NCBI RefSeq assembly: GCF_002443255.2
Contig: NW_019211457.1
Span: forward strand, 50,678,242 to 50,742,241
Reading direction: 5' to 3'
Source: Varroa destructor
Lineage: Eukaryota > Arthropoda > Arachnida > Mesostigmata > Varroidae
Length of the DNA: 64,000 nucleotides
In this document: in pieces, positions 26,605 to 39,475 of the stretch
Position numbering within the stretch: the first letter of the stretch is position 1
Layout of the letters: each line of letters begins with the position of its first letter
Notes under the pieces: model-generated
The model's database searches: none
The model's input: only the letters and a program-made list of their open reading frames with translations
What the model was told of the DNA's origin: nothing
Position numbers and translations under genes: made by a program

Positions 26605-29011
26605 ATGTTTAAGTTAATCGTAATAAATGCCGGAAGGTATTCCACCTGCTATAGATTATTATGGTGTAATGGGAGGTTGAAATAAGTTTGATTCCCAAAT
26701 CAACTACTGTAACGTCGAAGCAAGTCAATCGGCTGACAATTTAGTTTGTTTTTTAGCTATTTCGTCACATAAATCATTAGAAAAACGATTTTTTCTAGGC
26801 AACTGCTCTAGCACGACTAGAATTGGCGCAGACAGAAACTTCAAAAAGTCAAACCGTAACTAACATCGCTGATAAGTAGAAAAAAAAAAACCACTGATTA
26901 AAAGAAGCGAATTTAGGCTATCCCATGTTTACTATAAGATCAGACACTACGCGACCACTTCATCGGTATCAGATATACGTACTGCATAAGACTAGTGAAT
27001 CGTCCGTTTATACAGCTAAAAGATAGGCAAGTTTAGGAAATGCAGTCAGAGCCCTTAATATCGAATAAAACGGACGTTAAGACTTTATTTACAGATACAT
27101 TTCCTGTTATTTTGCGGGTGGCTCACGCTGGCCAAGGGATCCGTGAAAAACAACACACCACTGATTCCCGCCCAGCCAACAAACTATCCTTCTGCATATT
27201 AAAGAGGTATATTTTAATAATTTGACTATCTGAGTTGCTGAGTTAGAACGCAATAAAGTCTACTGAGACAGTGTTATAAATACCCTGATCGTCACTTTTA
27301 AATGAAATCTGTCACAGTTACGATGAATTTATTGAGTCATTAGCCTTTTATAAATATTTGCTAAAATTCGGTTGAACTTTTGTTTGGGATATGAGATGAT
27401 AAGTTTATATAACAATTATATTCCAACAAGCAACAATGCTTCTAACTTATGCTTTAAATTATAACCTTAAAAAAGTTGATTCGCTGTACCTACACGGTTC
27501 TCACGCTGTTTTCCTCAACGAGAAATAACTTGATCTAGAGCATATTATACGTTTTACTCGCAAATCTATCGTAATCTTCTATCTAAATCTGTGTATCAGT
27601 CAAGTCGTTCGGTCTGAAATGTGACATACATTTATCTCGTATCTTAAGATGGCGCTACTTTACAGTCGTGTAACATTTTTTTTTCTCGTGCGAGAGATAC
27701 GGGCACTTTTTTGAAACCAGTAACGGTTCACTCGGCTATTGTGTCCCGGGCTTTTAGGAGCGACCGGTAGAATAGAACGAGATGGCTGATGCTGTATGCT
27801 ATTGTTTGCGTCAGGGTGGTCAACAATTGACACTATTTAAAATTATCAGCAGAACAGGTGGCCACATATAGCTCAATACACGCGGAATGATATTAATTCA
27901 CTGTACATCGTGAGGCCTGCTGTCTCTTCTCATCTATTATACCGTACAAACAAACCATCAAACATCTTTGTCAAATCTAAATAGGCGCCTTAAATTATTG
28001 GACTGGTTTTAGATGCATTCTGAAAAGACCTGCGCGAAAAATGGAGCCCATGGGCAAAATTTAATAGTTTTTTTCCTATAGAAGAAAGCGTTTCCTTTTC
28101 CTATAGGGGGCAATGTCAATTTGGTTGGTCGAAGATCAAGTTCTCTCTAATCTTCCATGTTTGGCAATTACGTCACACTAACGTGTACAAGGTGGCCACT
28201 AACATCACCCGCGCTCACCTATCATCGGCCATACATCTGTACATCGACTGTGTTGTGCACAAATTGTGTTGCATGAATAAGTATATTGAACGTACGTTTA
28301 AGGGCAAAAGAGACGCGGGGTGGAATTCGTTCTGCTAATTGTATGTCCGTTTTGGAATAATCGTATTGGGCTGATTATTAAGTTCATCCTGGATAGAACT
28401 ACGTGTGAAATAAAGTTGATCGCACGAGTCCTTTCGCCCTATCAGGTTAACTTTCTCTCTACAAAAGACAATATTAATTTGGAGAACTAACCATTTTCTT
28501 GCAACTTTATGCGGACGTCTTCTGCCTAAAGTAGTTCATAAATGACGGCTTATCAGTTCATTTTTTGTTTTTCCTAGAGGGAAGAAAGCGGAATACTAAT
28601 CTAGTTCATCTGTGACATGATAAAATCATATTTTTTTGTTTGATAAGTATTTTTTCCGGGTAGTAGAACTACCTGAAATAAAAAAAAAGAAAAAAAAAAC
28701 ACGATAAATACGATAAGGTATTAAGTTTTCAATATTGCTTCAATTGGAAAGTGAAAATAACCGTAGAAGAGCACGGGATCTGACTCATGTAAACCCTCAG
28801 ACCAGCGCTGCGTACATGGTTAAAAGTTATTTTTACATACATAAGTTGAAAAAATATCTATAGTTTCACACTGGCAATTTTGAGATCGAGCTTAGTAATC
28901 TTCAAGCAGCAGCAGCAGCAACAAACTAATCAATCCCTACTCGAGTAGGGTAATAAAACAACTGCATTCAACGGACGAGGTTGTTGGTCCCGCATAAGAG
29001 ACTGACTAAAC

Positions 29012-29042
<31 letters not shown>

Positions 29043-30780
29043 TCATGTAACGAAATAACAGATGCAAACGGTATTTTGTGTACTTGTAGGTCTAGAATAG
29101 AATGACAGCTTATATTAGGTTTGGGTGCAATATGAATCAACCCTAGAAACAGGATGGTGAGATAACTATAGAGTAAGCGCAGTTAGGTCATTTAGGGGAT
29201 TGGTTCCAATGCTAACTGCAATGGGACAAATATAAAAAAAATAGAATTGCAGCCTTGAGATAACGAAACTGAAGCTTCGGAATTGCGTGCGAATTATACG
29301 ACCGTATGGTTTGTTTAACTAACTGTAGCAGAAATTCAACGCTTCTTCTGCTGGGGTGTCCGTTAAACTACGAGATTCGTTGTTGCAGCATAATTGCATG
29401 ATAATAAAATAATCATGCATAGCAAAATTGTAAGGGTTAATATCAACTAGATTTTGGTCAGCTTTTGTTTAACAAATGTTTCTTCTACAAAAATGGAAGT
29501 TAAATGTTCACATGAATGTCTGTGTGTGGAGCGTATTTCTGCGCACCAATCGAAAGCCCCCCCCCGGTCGGGCTTAGTCGAAACGCTTTGAACACCTTCC
29601 TTTTGTAAATTTTAGTTTTTAAGTCGAAAACGCTGTTTGGAGAGTAAAAAGTAGATAGGTGTTTCATGTAGGGAAGATTTTTGACCGATCTTGATAAGCT
29701 GAGTGTCCCTATACCCATACCTAAGATGAAGAGTTCTTATACCTAAAATCGATATTCCAACAAAAGCCCGAACGTAACATCCGTTTTCTTCCTGTGGCAA
29801 TGAGGTGAGAATCTATCACCAGATAATTTCGAGCAACTTTCTCACATATATTAGAAAATACAATTAGAGATTCGAAACGGTGGATGTGGCGGACATTTTA
29901 ATAACACATTTCTTCGAAAATTCGCTCTGAATTATTTTTTACAAGAAACGCCAAAATACCGAAAACATTTTCTTTGTGTAAAGTACTACGTTCTTGGTGG
30001 TCTCGTTAACGTCGATCAACAGAGCTTACTAAAAACGTTTTTGTGTACCTAAAATAGATATTTCGGCATGAAAAAGACTAAAAACTTGCTTGGCTTATGT
30101 GCCACAGAGATGGAAATCTTTTGCATGGAGGTATATTTGGGGAGGCTCTTTTTTTAACACGATTCAAAAGTTCTCAATAATAAATTAAATTATGTCGTTA
30201 TATCTGAATCTCAGATTTCGGGTCGAAAATGTCGTTTTAAGAGTAAACATTTCATAATGTTCAATGTAAGCGGGGCATTTTTTGTTAGCAATAAATTGAT
30301 TTCGACGAACTAAATAAAAATATTATACGTATCGCAATACCTGAAGTGAATATTTTGCCGCGAAAAGGGCCAGAACAATGACTGGTCATATCGGTTGACC
30401 GATGTAACACTAAAATTAAAATGAATTCACACGTCGTTTTGGGTAGCTTTTTGAACGAATTTCTAATAAATATCAATTAGAAACCTGGGCTAGATGTAAC
30501 CAAAGTCAAACTCGTTTATATTCGAGCAAACTGATCAAACAGCTGCGAAAAGGTACCGGGTCTAATAGATCCGGGATAGAAATTCTTATTGCTGTATACT
30601 ATAGTTTTCATTTTAATCTGGGTGTAACATTAATATGGTGAAATTCATTACCGCAAGGCAAGAAAAGGGCAAGTCTCCAGGTGCGCTGAGTAATTTTCAC
30701 TAACACAGACCTTAACCTCGTGCTGACACAAGAGGAAATGCTTCTGTCTTATTTATAATACCTCCGTATTCTGTAATCAA
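26605..30780. other. Gene-poor AT-rich stretch
   Basis: No exon recognised on either strand. Contains a poly(A)-(TA)n tract at 29012-29041 and a short CAG run near 28.91 kb. Confidence 0.45.
29012..29041 (+). repeat. A14 followed by (TA)8
   Basis: The A-run passing into a TA array is the kind of tail left by a retroposed element, but no element body was recognised upstream. Confidence 0.8.
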
Positions 30781-30784
30781 AAGC

Positions 30785-32510
30785 GATTCATCGATTGGGC
30801 TGCACTGGCCCGGACTGAACGCCCGGACCAGCAGGAGTTGTGCCGTCTAGCAAAATCATTGGAGCATTCCGCATCATCATTTCTATCGTTCTCATCATCA
30901 GCAGCCGCAGCACCGCCACCATCAGTATCATCGGATCAGTAGCACTGCTTTTGCTGTTGATAATAGCGTGTTGCGGCAACGAGGCAGCTCGTAGCAGTAA
31001 TAGCGACTGTGAAGCAAAAACGCAGTCAGCATTGGTGGCAGACGTCTGCAGAAGCCGCGGTAGGAGTTGGGTAGGATGGTTGAACTGGTCGTGCTGGGTA
31101 GGCATAACAGCACATTTTACATTACCCAAATAGACACTTACACAGAGACACAAGCGAGCGCATACGTCAGGAGAACGGTGTTGACGTTGGAGTTAGTGGT
31201 GGTGCTGTGATCAATAAGTGGGTGCGAGGAGGTGTCAGGAGTTATTGTCAACAGCGGAAAAGGCTGTCAACGCTATTTTTCGTCGATCCAGTACCCGTGT
31301 CAAGTAAGTTTTCTGAATCTATCTGCTTCCTAGTGACAGCAAGCGAGTACGGATCGAGAGCTCTTGGCAAGAACGTGCTAGCAACTGATGGTCAACTCCA
31401 GTTCATTCAGCTCAGATGAGCATTTTACCGTTCTTAATGGGTAATACCTATCTAGCCTCGTGTGTTAGACCATTTACGGTGTGCCCCGTTTACCAGTACA
31501 GCACTGACTCCTTCATTCGTACTTGATAGTATTGACTGGCGACCAATCGTATGAATTTGTACTTCAAAGCTCGTTCGTCCATTCTTGTTGGATGACTTAC
31601 TTCGTTTGCACTGTGTTCATGCCTACGTACACGTGAGCGTGCATTTGGACCGAAAGTGCATGAGCACACTGCCGCCGCTGCGGCTTTCAGACGTAAAAAA
31701 CGTGTGGAGGGGCTAAGAGCCTGATTTTTTCCTCTGGGCGAGGGGCACTAGTTCTAAGAGAGTCAGGGCGGGTGGGGGCCTCACGAAGTGAACTAAAGTG
31801 AAGTGTATCTCTCGTGTGTACGCGAGCGTGTGTAAGTTCCCTAGTGGTTGTTTTGTTGGCCGCCCATCTACTTGTTGTTTCGATTGGCGGGTGGCGACGA
31901 CTCTTCTCTTGTCCGTAGCCCATCGGACCTTTTTTTTCACGATGCACCACAACAAGGCGTCCCTACCTTTTGTGCTGTTAGGGTCAGGCTCTGGACGATA
32001 TCCATTGGTCGACTAAGTCTGTGACTGTCTGTCCTTCTGTCCCATGTACCTTAGCGTGCCTAGCGTTCGCTCCTCATGATCAGACATCGTTGCTGGTGCT
32101 GCCGCAGCTTTACCTGATCTGCTCCTTTTTATCCGTTCCGGGTATGTATTCGACCATTCGCCCTGTTGTTGTTGTTGTTGTAGTGACTGTGGTGCTTACT
32201 GAACCACTCCGGCGTAGTCACTAAGCGGCTAACAGGCCAGGCTGGCAGGCGCCAACAGCAATGCTGTTGCTGCTATGTACAGCAAGTACCGAACGATCAG
32301 CGACAATGTACGGCGCGTCTGCCACTCACTCCGGCGGGTGGGCATCTATCTCATGTAGAAGTTAGGCGGCGCTCAGCCGACAAATATCAAGCAGCGACAG
32401 CAGCAGTACATCGCCGGACGAAGCACGAGGCAGCAGTCACTCCATCGTCAGACGGCAATCATAGCGGTAGTGACCACAGAGATCCCCCCGCAACCTAAAT
32501 TAAGGTGCTA
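30785..32510. other. GC-richer island upstream of the phosphatase
   Basis: Local GC rises, CAG/CTG/TTG runs appear (for example (TTG)n near 32.17 kb), and several overlapping frames are open on both strands. This looks like promoter or 5' UTR sequence, perhaps serving the plus-strand phosphatase that begins 0.7 kb further on. None of the frames gives a recognisable protein. Confidence 0.35.
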
Positions 32511-33258
32511 GAACCAGAAGTCAGCATCTCTAGCTGATAACCATGTTACCACAGAGAACTCCCTTATGTAGTGCTTTGCTATACATTCATAGAACGCCAA
32601 TTGTGGTTTTATAGAATCGACGACTATAGCTGAAAAATGACGAAAAAGTCACTGGAGTGTTAACTGGCTGACTGAATGTTTTACGCCAAATGTGTATTTC
32701 ACCCGTATTATTATACTATTTATTATTGTCATGACAGTTACTATTATTGCTCCTATTGATTCAAATAGATAAGCACCATATTGGCGGAAAACAACAAATC
32801 TATATATCCTTACTTGGCTATTAAATTTTCTCAGATTCCCTGTCAGTTTACTGAGTTGATGTTAGCATCTTTAAAATTACGTTGGCCTTTGTCATACCTT
32901 TTTACTCACAAAGAGTATAAAGCGGTATCGGTGTTCTGTTGTGTGCAACTGATAGTGGGCCGATATATGTGACGTTCTGTGGAAATTTCCATGCTTCTAC
33001 TTGAAACCGCATTGTGCTACAAAAGATAAAATAATTTCGAAATATATTGTGAAGTGTGCATATGCGATTTCGCGGTGCATATGCTGCGTTTGAGGATGGA
33101 CGGATACGATGCTCGACAGTTGTGACGGTCTTTATTGGATATCTAGCTATTCGACTCGATCTGTGTAAGCAAAAAGGCGTGCCAATTTGTGCGTCTAAAC
33201 GTGTTGGAGAGTGAACGCTCTTAAGTGCAGTCTTCATTCGTCTGAAGTGATCTGCGCG

Positions 33259-33648
33259 ATGTTTACTCCGACATCATGTCTGTCATTTACCTTGGGCCGG
33301 CGACGAAAGCCGGCCATCCAGAGAGCTCAAAAAGCAGCCCGTACGAGAACAAGCTCCGTTGTCATTTCAGAATATCAGCAGCAGCACCTGAAGGAAAAAA
33401 AGGACCTGGCGCGCCCGTTTGGCCAGGACAACGGGATGTCCCTTGATCAGTACCTGAAAAGCTTCCTCGAGACGCTCTGGTGGCAGGAAGCCAAGGTGAC
33501 GGCTGGCGATGATGTCTTCCAGAGGGAATTTGACTCCTTACGCAGGCAAAGCACACCAGCTGGTGAGAAGAACGCTCAGGAAGCGCTCAAAAACGTCAAC
33601 AGGCCTAAAAACCGTTACAAAGATATCGTACCCTTTGATTATGCCAGG
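33259..33648 (+). CDS. PTPN12: PEST-family protein tyrosine phosphatase, first recognised exon
   Basis: This exon encodes the N-terminal alpha helices and the phosphotyrosine-recognition loop. FQREFDSLRRQST matches the PEST-family 'F...F..LRR.ST' helix, and KNRYKDIVPFDYAR (KNRY at 33607-33618) is the pTyr loop seen in all classical PTPs. It ends AGG|GTGAGT in phase 0. Two in-frame starts are possible: ATG at 33259 and ATG at 33436 (MSLDQYLKSF). The second gives an N-terminus of the length usual for PTPN12/18/22. The frame is open further upstream to 33211, so an upstream splice acceptor cannot be excluded. The enzyme would be a cytoplasmic phosphatase acting on focal-adhesion or signalling proteins; that is family knowledge. 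Confidence 0.85.
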
Positions 33649-35943
33649 GTGAGTATAGCGAAATTTGCCCCGAAAACGACAGATGATCATATAGGACAGC
33701 TTTACGATAACTGCTTAAAGCACCGTGTATAGGTCATTGCCCCTGCATAAGCACTAAAGTAAATGACATACATTGTAGGTATCGGTACAGGTGCTTGGAA
33801 AGGAAAACAGACTGACCCATAGATAACCAGCCGATTGCTTAAAGAATCCAATCTATCGGACAGTTTCCTGTCGTGCTATTTTAAGTGAATCGGATTTTGT
33901 TTATGTTTATAATGATGGCTAAATGCACGTATTGGCGTGAAGTTTGCGACTGCATCTCAAGAAACACACAGAGGCAATCGCAGTATGTAAAACAAATCGT
34001 AGCGAACGAAGATCGACTAGATGCGTGGTCGTGTCTGACATTATTCATATGTAGTGCCTACTGTTGACCTGCATAGGCGTGTGTGGATGCATATAAGTTT
34101 AAAGTTGCGAAATATTTTAAAGCCAGAAAAGATAAGTTGAGAATACTTCTAACCCTTCGAGAGTTTACTGCGTGATTATCAAAAACATCACATTTTGTTA
34201 AAGTCGCTAAAGACCTAAGCAAATGATCTACTACTTCATCAATTTGAAATGTATCCGATTGTATATAAATCATTTGCAGCTTAGATTTAATACGAGATTT
34301 GTATTTATACGGTTCGCGATTAACCTGTATCTTTGACACAACATGACTTTCTCTTGGCTTGATGCAGTGGTGATATAATGATGTGTCCGAATTTCATGCG
34401 TGTCCCATAAGAAACGACCTATGCGGTTAAATAAACCTTAATTTTAGATTTATCTGGTTTATCACATCATATACTGGTAATAACTATCGTACGTTGCGAA
34501 TATTAACATTGACTGCACTTCCATATCACTAAAAACATTTTACAGAACATGAGTAAGGGCTTATTTTAAACCATTTCATACGTTGCCTGCTTGATCGGTC
34601 CCTAGGTTATTAGCTTTGTCCGAATTTGACTGCACATGTGTCATTAAGCATTGTCTTCTCTATTTCAACTACGGGCTTTGCCCTCACCTCACTACCTTTT
34701 TCTTCCATCAATTAGCATATGAAATCGTTCGTGACTTACATGCGGTCCACTCTCCTGTGCCGCTACGAATAAAATTCGTAATGACGTGAAGATTAATCAT
34801 GTTTGACTCAGACGCTCGTTCCCAGATTGCACAAAGTCGTCGAAAAAACCATTGATTATGACCAGTAGATTTGGGCTGCCGAAAAATCAACCAACGCGAA
34901 AGCAGATAGATCCGAATAGTGTAGAAAATATTTGACGGCTTGGTTTTTTGTGTCGTTACGTTCGATTCATTTACTGATCCGACGGCATAAAGCATAAGGA
35001 TGAAAAACAGAGAGACGGAGGTGTTATTTCGAGTCTTCAGCAATATATTTTCGTTAATTCATCAACCTCTTTTAGGCGATTCAATGACTCCTCAGCGCCA
35101 ATACCATCATTACATCATAAAATATTTTTTTGTTACTCTGCAAACAAATGCAAAGTTTGCTCGACTTTTTTTATTATTGTTATTATTATTATTCTAGTTT
35201 AAGGGTAAAACGTAGGTCACTGTGAGAATTAGCCACGCCAAATACGTTCACTACGACACCTAGAAGAGTGGCAATGTATATGTGCACACTACGGATATTC
35301 ACAATGAAGACATTCATTTCCTCATTTCTAAGCAACTGCAACGTTACCCAAAACGAGTTCGTTTTCCTACGTTTCATACGAAACCTATTAAAACTTCTCG
35401 TATACCAACCTCTGATACTGATAAATACGGATTAAAATAACCGATCTTTAAAAAAGTCAGTTCCTTATAATAATCAAACGTGTTATTTGGGTGTTAAGTT
35501 AAATAAGACAACGCTTATTAGGTTTAGTAGTAATCACAAAGTCAACTATTGTTCTATATGAGCAAGCATTACTGTACCGCAACCCAATATTACCCAATAT
35601 TGATGAAGCCAGAACTTTTAAATAAGTTCTGGCTTCATCATTCTGGTTTTCCATAAAGATGTATGTTCAGCGATACCTCCATATAACAAATAGCTCTATT
35701 ACTACTTTAAATAATGAATCAAGGCACTGCCGTCTATATTTCATCAATTAACCTAATATATAATATTTTTAATTATAGATGGCCTAACAGCGGACAGTAT
35801 ATTCGCTTATAGTATGTCGACTCGTTCGTTGTTCACACAGGGGGCTCAAAATATCATAGATGAACTCATTTCCCAGAACAAAAGTTCCATAAGCAGATTG
35901 ATCAAATGCTCAATTTTTCTATCTGGTTCTGAACTATACGAAG
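33649..35943 (+). other. Phosphatase intron 1
   Basis: A 2.3-kb intron between consensus donor AGG|GTGAGT and acceptor ACGAAG|GTC. No exon is recognised inside. It contains an ATT-rich run near 35.17-35.20 kb and the perfect hairpin at 35601-35640. Confidence 0.75.
35601..35640. repeat. Perfect hairpin, 17-bp stem, 6-nt loop
   Basis: TGATGAAGCCAGAACTT is followed by a 6-nt loop and its exact reverse complement. The stem is not AT-only, so a chance origin is unlikely. It lies 304 nt before phosphatase exon 2 and just after a direct repeat of CCCAATATTA. Confidence 0.9.
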
Positions 35944-36196
35944 GTCGTACTCTCACAATACCCGGGTGTACCCGGCAGCGATTACGTAAACGCATCTTTA
36001 ATACGAGGAGCTTCGGGCTCCTCCAGGGCATATATTGCAGCCCAAGGACCACTGCCCCATACAGTCACTGACTTCTGGCGAATGATATGGGAATTCAACG
36101 TGAGCGTCATCGTCATGACCTGTAACGAAATCGAGGGAGATCGCTACAAGTGTGAAAAGTATTGGCCTGATCAAATTGGCGAACGTCAACAGCACG
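35944..36196 (+). CDS. PTPN12: PEST-family tyrosine phosphatase, exon 2
   Basis: This 253-nt exon runs from phase 0 to phase 1, ending CACG|GTATGA. It encodes VVLSQYPGVPGSDYVNASLI, then AYIAAQGPLPHTVTDFWRMI and WEFNVSVIVMTCNEIEGDRYK, ending CEKYWPDQ. These are the core PTP motifs: DYINA, YIA.QGP, TV.DFWRMIWE and I.M.....E....KC..YWP. All positions expected for an active fold are present. An ATG-initiated frame that overlaps in another phase is a shadow. Confidence 0.9.
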
Positions 36197-36492
36197 GTAT
36201 GAACTTACGAAAAGGATGGAAAAGAGTCAGATTCGAACTAGATCAGTTCCTGAAATAAAGGATGTATATGTTTCAAGTTAGGTTAGAGCGAAGGTTTTCT
36301 AATCAAGTTGTAAGTTAAATAAGAGGTATACAAAAGATATCGATAATTATATGCATGCCAAGGCTTCAAACATTTCCTGCTCTCGTGGCCTCAATAGATA
36401 ATTGAGCCTTATATAGATATTTGTGTTTATACGAAGCAACGAATCAAATCACGTTATGTTGTGTTATAATTCACATTGTCTATCTGGTGTAG

Positions 36493-36851
36493 GGAATGTG
36501 TCGGTGACACTGGAAGGCTGGAAACAAGTGTGTCCTGATTTCCTGGTACGTACTCTGCGAGCTCGATGTGGTCAAACTACACGAACTATTCGCCAGTTTC
36601 ACTACACGACATGGCCCGATCACGGAGTACCTGCGATTATATCGCCCATTATCGAACTTGTACGTCTCGTGCGGGACTGCCAACCGAGCGAGGCGCTCCC
36701 GGTCCTAGTGCATTGCTCGGCTGGCTGCGGCCGGACAGGAACCTTCTGCGCCATCGACTACGTCCACGGCCTCGTCCGTTACGGCAAACTAAACAGCAAT
36801 TTGAGCCTATTCAAAATCATTCAAGAAATGCGCCAACAGCGTGTAGCTATG
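36493..36851 (+). CDS. PTPN12: PEST-family tyrosine phosphatase, catalytic exon
   Basis: This 359-nt exon starts after GGTGTAG in phase 1 and ends GCTATG|GTTTGT in phase 0. It carries RQFHYTTWPDHGVP (the WPD loop with its general-acid aspartate) and VLVHCSAGCGRTGTFCAIDY. The P-loop cysteine is at 36714-36716 and its arginine at 36732-36734. The form HCSAGCGRTG, with cysteine where most PTPs have valine, is characteristic of the PTPN12/PTPN18/PTPN22 group, as is the following CAIDY. QEMRQQRVAM leads into the Q-loop on the next exon. The enzyme should be catalytically competent. Confidence 0.93.
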
Positions 36852-37057
36852 GTTTGTATTACGTGCCTACGCCGCTCCAGGATGGGTTTAATAAATGCTA
36901 TTTGCTATATACACGACTACTTGTTTCTGCTTTGACTTTGCGGTGTCTAATGAAAACATGTTGAAAGAAATTTTAAAAACCAGTAGAACAAATTGATTCT
37001 ATCAGTAGCGAGTGAATCAAACTGGATCGGTACGTTTGCTGTGTTTCTACCTTTCAG

Positions 37058-37498
37058 GTTCAAACGCGCGATCAGTACGTTTTGGTTCATAAGGTTGTCG
37101 GCGCCTTATTTGAGCAACAGCTCAAACTTCTTGATTCACACATCTATCAGAACATTGATACGCTACTACAGAGTCGTGGAAGCAGTACAGCTGAATCACC
37201 TGGTCGCCTAGAACGCAGCAAGTCTATGGGATCTCTGGAAGGAAGACTCGTCGGAAAAGCTACCGTCATTCGAAGAGCACAACAGCCGAACGGACAGCAG
37301 GCGTCGAGTGGAAGACTGTTTGGAGCTACCCTCATTCCTAAGGGACATGAACGTGTTGAGCGGGCCGCTCCTACTGATATGAACAACCAAGGTCATGATA
37401 ATAATGCAAACCACCAAATGCACATACAGCCGAGCATGGAGGATGAACTGATGAAAACCCGGCGAACATCTTCGGGCACATTGTGGACCCAGGTCTGA
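37058..37498 (+). CDS. PTPN12: PEST-family tyrosine phosphatase, Q-loop and tail exon
   Basis: This exon begins after CTTTCAG in phase 0 with VQTRDQYVLVHKVV, which is the conserved Q-loop (Gln at 37061-37063) and last helix of the catalytic domain. A polar tail rich in S, R and Q follows, with RLERSKSMGSLEG and later RTSSGTLW. The frame stops at TGA 37496-37498. That stop directly follows CCCAG|GTCTGA, so either the protein ends here with a tail of about 120 residues or the last exon is spliced at the GT just before the stop. PEST-family relatives usually have longer proline-rich tails, and no poly(A) signal is seen close by, so continuation is possible. Confidence 0.85.
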   Translation, partial: VQTRDQYVLVHKVVGALFEQQLKLLDSHIYQNIDTLLQSRGSSTAESPGRLERSKSMGSLEGRLVGKATVIRRAQQPNGQQASSGRLFGATLIPKGHERVERAAPTDMNNQGHDNNANHQMHIQPSMEDELMKTRRTSSGTLWTQV

Positions 37499-38737
37499 GG
37501 TTGCGAGGAGTTTGTCTAACGCACATCTTCACCTGAATTCCCGAAATGCTTTGGTGAAAAGACGATTTAATCACATTAGTGTCGCTAATTTCAAAGACTT
37601 ATCAAGTCAACATGTTCCAATACAGACGGTCATACATACGTGAAGACCTTCTGTATCCATAACGACGCTATTAATTCGTTCCATTTACATTTAATACACA
37701 CTGTCACTTCTCTTTTTCGTAAGTGGTTGATTAGACTAACTACCAACATAATCCGTTGAGGAAACGCGCGCTAACCTAATTTACCTTCAATGCGCCCCCC
37801 ACTCGCTAAGCATCAATGTTTTACTACGAATTGCTCAAATACCATCTCTGAATACGGTGGTTTGTAAAATCGAGCATCTGTTACCGCCGTCTACTCACGT
37901 ATGGCTGATACTGTTAAGTCCAAAAGTATTTGCTTATTAGATTACTGGATCATTTTTCATTAGTACTGCGTCTTTATGCCTCAGGGCACTAATCAGTTAA
38001 TCATTTACAATATCACAACGCACCCGTTAACTTACTCACTCAGAGAGAAGACAAGAATCCTAACATCTTTTACTATGCATAACCACTAACATCACTATTC
38101 AGTGTATCGAGCATATATGTATGTACTATATGAATCTATTATGCGTCAGTGATTAATCGACCCCAGACGAAGAAAGGCACTCCCACTCGCAACCTCGATC
38201 CTGAATCGGCTACGTTTCATCGCCAAATGAATGATGTTGAGCTCCCTCTGTCTTGTTAGTGCATTAGTGACGCGGCGTATAGTTCAATAATATCAAAAAC
38301 ATTGAACACAGATGAATAATACTCGAGTCACTTAACTGTGACAACGTGATAATGGCCAAACGTTCTGTCCTAGCTTTTATCTGTTAATTCAGTGAACAAT
38401 CCATTTCGCTTCAATGCACTAGCTTCTTTACCTCATACTACATATTGGCAAATCATTGTTGTTTAATCTATCACGGAGGTGTTGCGGCCATCTTCTTAAT
38501 GCTGGCCGTTCTAGAGCGATAGGAATAACTAAGCCAAATTGTTATGTGCACAAACCAGGAAACGTTGCCGTCGACGACGCTATCCGTCTATCCATCCGAA
38601 CTGGACAGAATCTCTATACCCTTCGCCATAGACGTGACATGTGAGGATCCCTATAATTATGTAGGATGGTACCTTTTATCGTAGATCATGCGAGACATAC
38701 AAAAGGAGAAGGCGAAGGTACTTTTCTGCGAACGAAC

Positions 38738-38887
38738 ATGGCTGGTTACAATGAAGAGCCGCCGCCGTACAGTCTGACTTCACTGCGACTTTTTTCAAAA
38801 ATAGCGGGCAACTGTCAACAAGCTCACTGGACAGTGTCTGTGTCGGCCACGTGTTTTTCTAGCGTTTCATCTTTTACCTGTTTCTAG
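38738..38887 (+). CDS. Possible coding exon with PPxY motif
   Basis: The frame reads MAGYNEEPPPYSLTSLRLFS. PPPY is a WW-domain ligand, and this composition is common at cytoplasmic termini of membrane proteins. The ATG is preceded by CGAAC. Downstream residues are less convincing and no clear donor was found. Confidence 0.2.
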   Translation: MAGYNEEPPPYSLTSLRLFSKIAGNCQQAHWTVSVSATCFSSVSSFTCF

Positions 38888-39246
38888 AATTTACTATTCT
38901 GTAAGACAAGCTTTTTATTACTCATGCCCATCCTTATACCTCGGTTAAATCGAGGACATCACTTCAATTGCTATATTAGAATAATCGCCGTAATAATCGC
39001 GCACGTACTTTGAAAAGAGCACATCCTTTCTGCTCGCTTGCTATGTTAAACAAGTCCGTTGTAGCAAGACTTGAATTGATATAGTAGCCGGTAATGCATA
39101 GGACTGACCGGATCAAAACGATTTTATATAGGAACAAGTTTATCAGTATAGAATTACGGAAATGTCTATATTATTATAATGCTGACTTAAGCGAACACTT
39201 AGTCATTGAGGTATATAACGCGAAATGCGGTAGCTAACATAAATTT

Positions 39247-39249
<3 letters not shown>

Positions 39250-39292
<43 letters not shown>
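39250..39292. repeat. (TA)n microsatellite
   Basis: About 21 uninterrupted TA units. Confidence 0.95.
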
Positions 39293-39295
<3 letters not shown>

Positions 39296-39460
39296 CATAC
39301 GGGCGTTATTGTCAACATGACCGACACGTATAGTGCATTTATTCTCGATACCTTGTAAAAATGATAAAAATGAATATATAGTAATACCTAAATTACTTTG
39401 ATATCTGTGACAAAATATAAAATGCGCGAAATTAATGAAAATCATTCAGCCTATGTGGCG

Positions 39461-39475
39461 TGTCCGAGTGGTCAG
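39461..39475 (+). repeat. tRNA-like A box fragment
   Basis: TGTCCGAGTGGTCAG resembles the A box of tRNA-Ser or tRNA-Leu. No B box follows. Confidence 0.35.

Noticed and set aside
30788..31153. A 121-codon minus frame in the island before the phosphatase
   Set aside because: Several frames are open at once (another minus frame gives an acidic Asp/Asn-rich string) and none matches a family; treated as UTR or promoter DNA.
33211..33258. GTG start upstream for the phosphatase
   Set aside because: Animal nuclear genes use ATG; in-frame ATGs at 33259 and 33436 are available and the second fits the family length.
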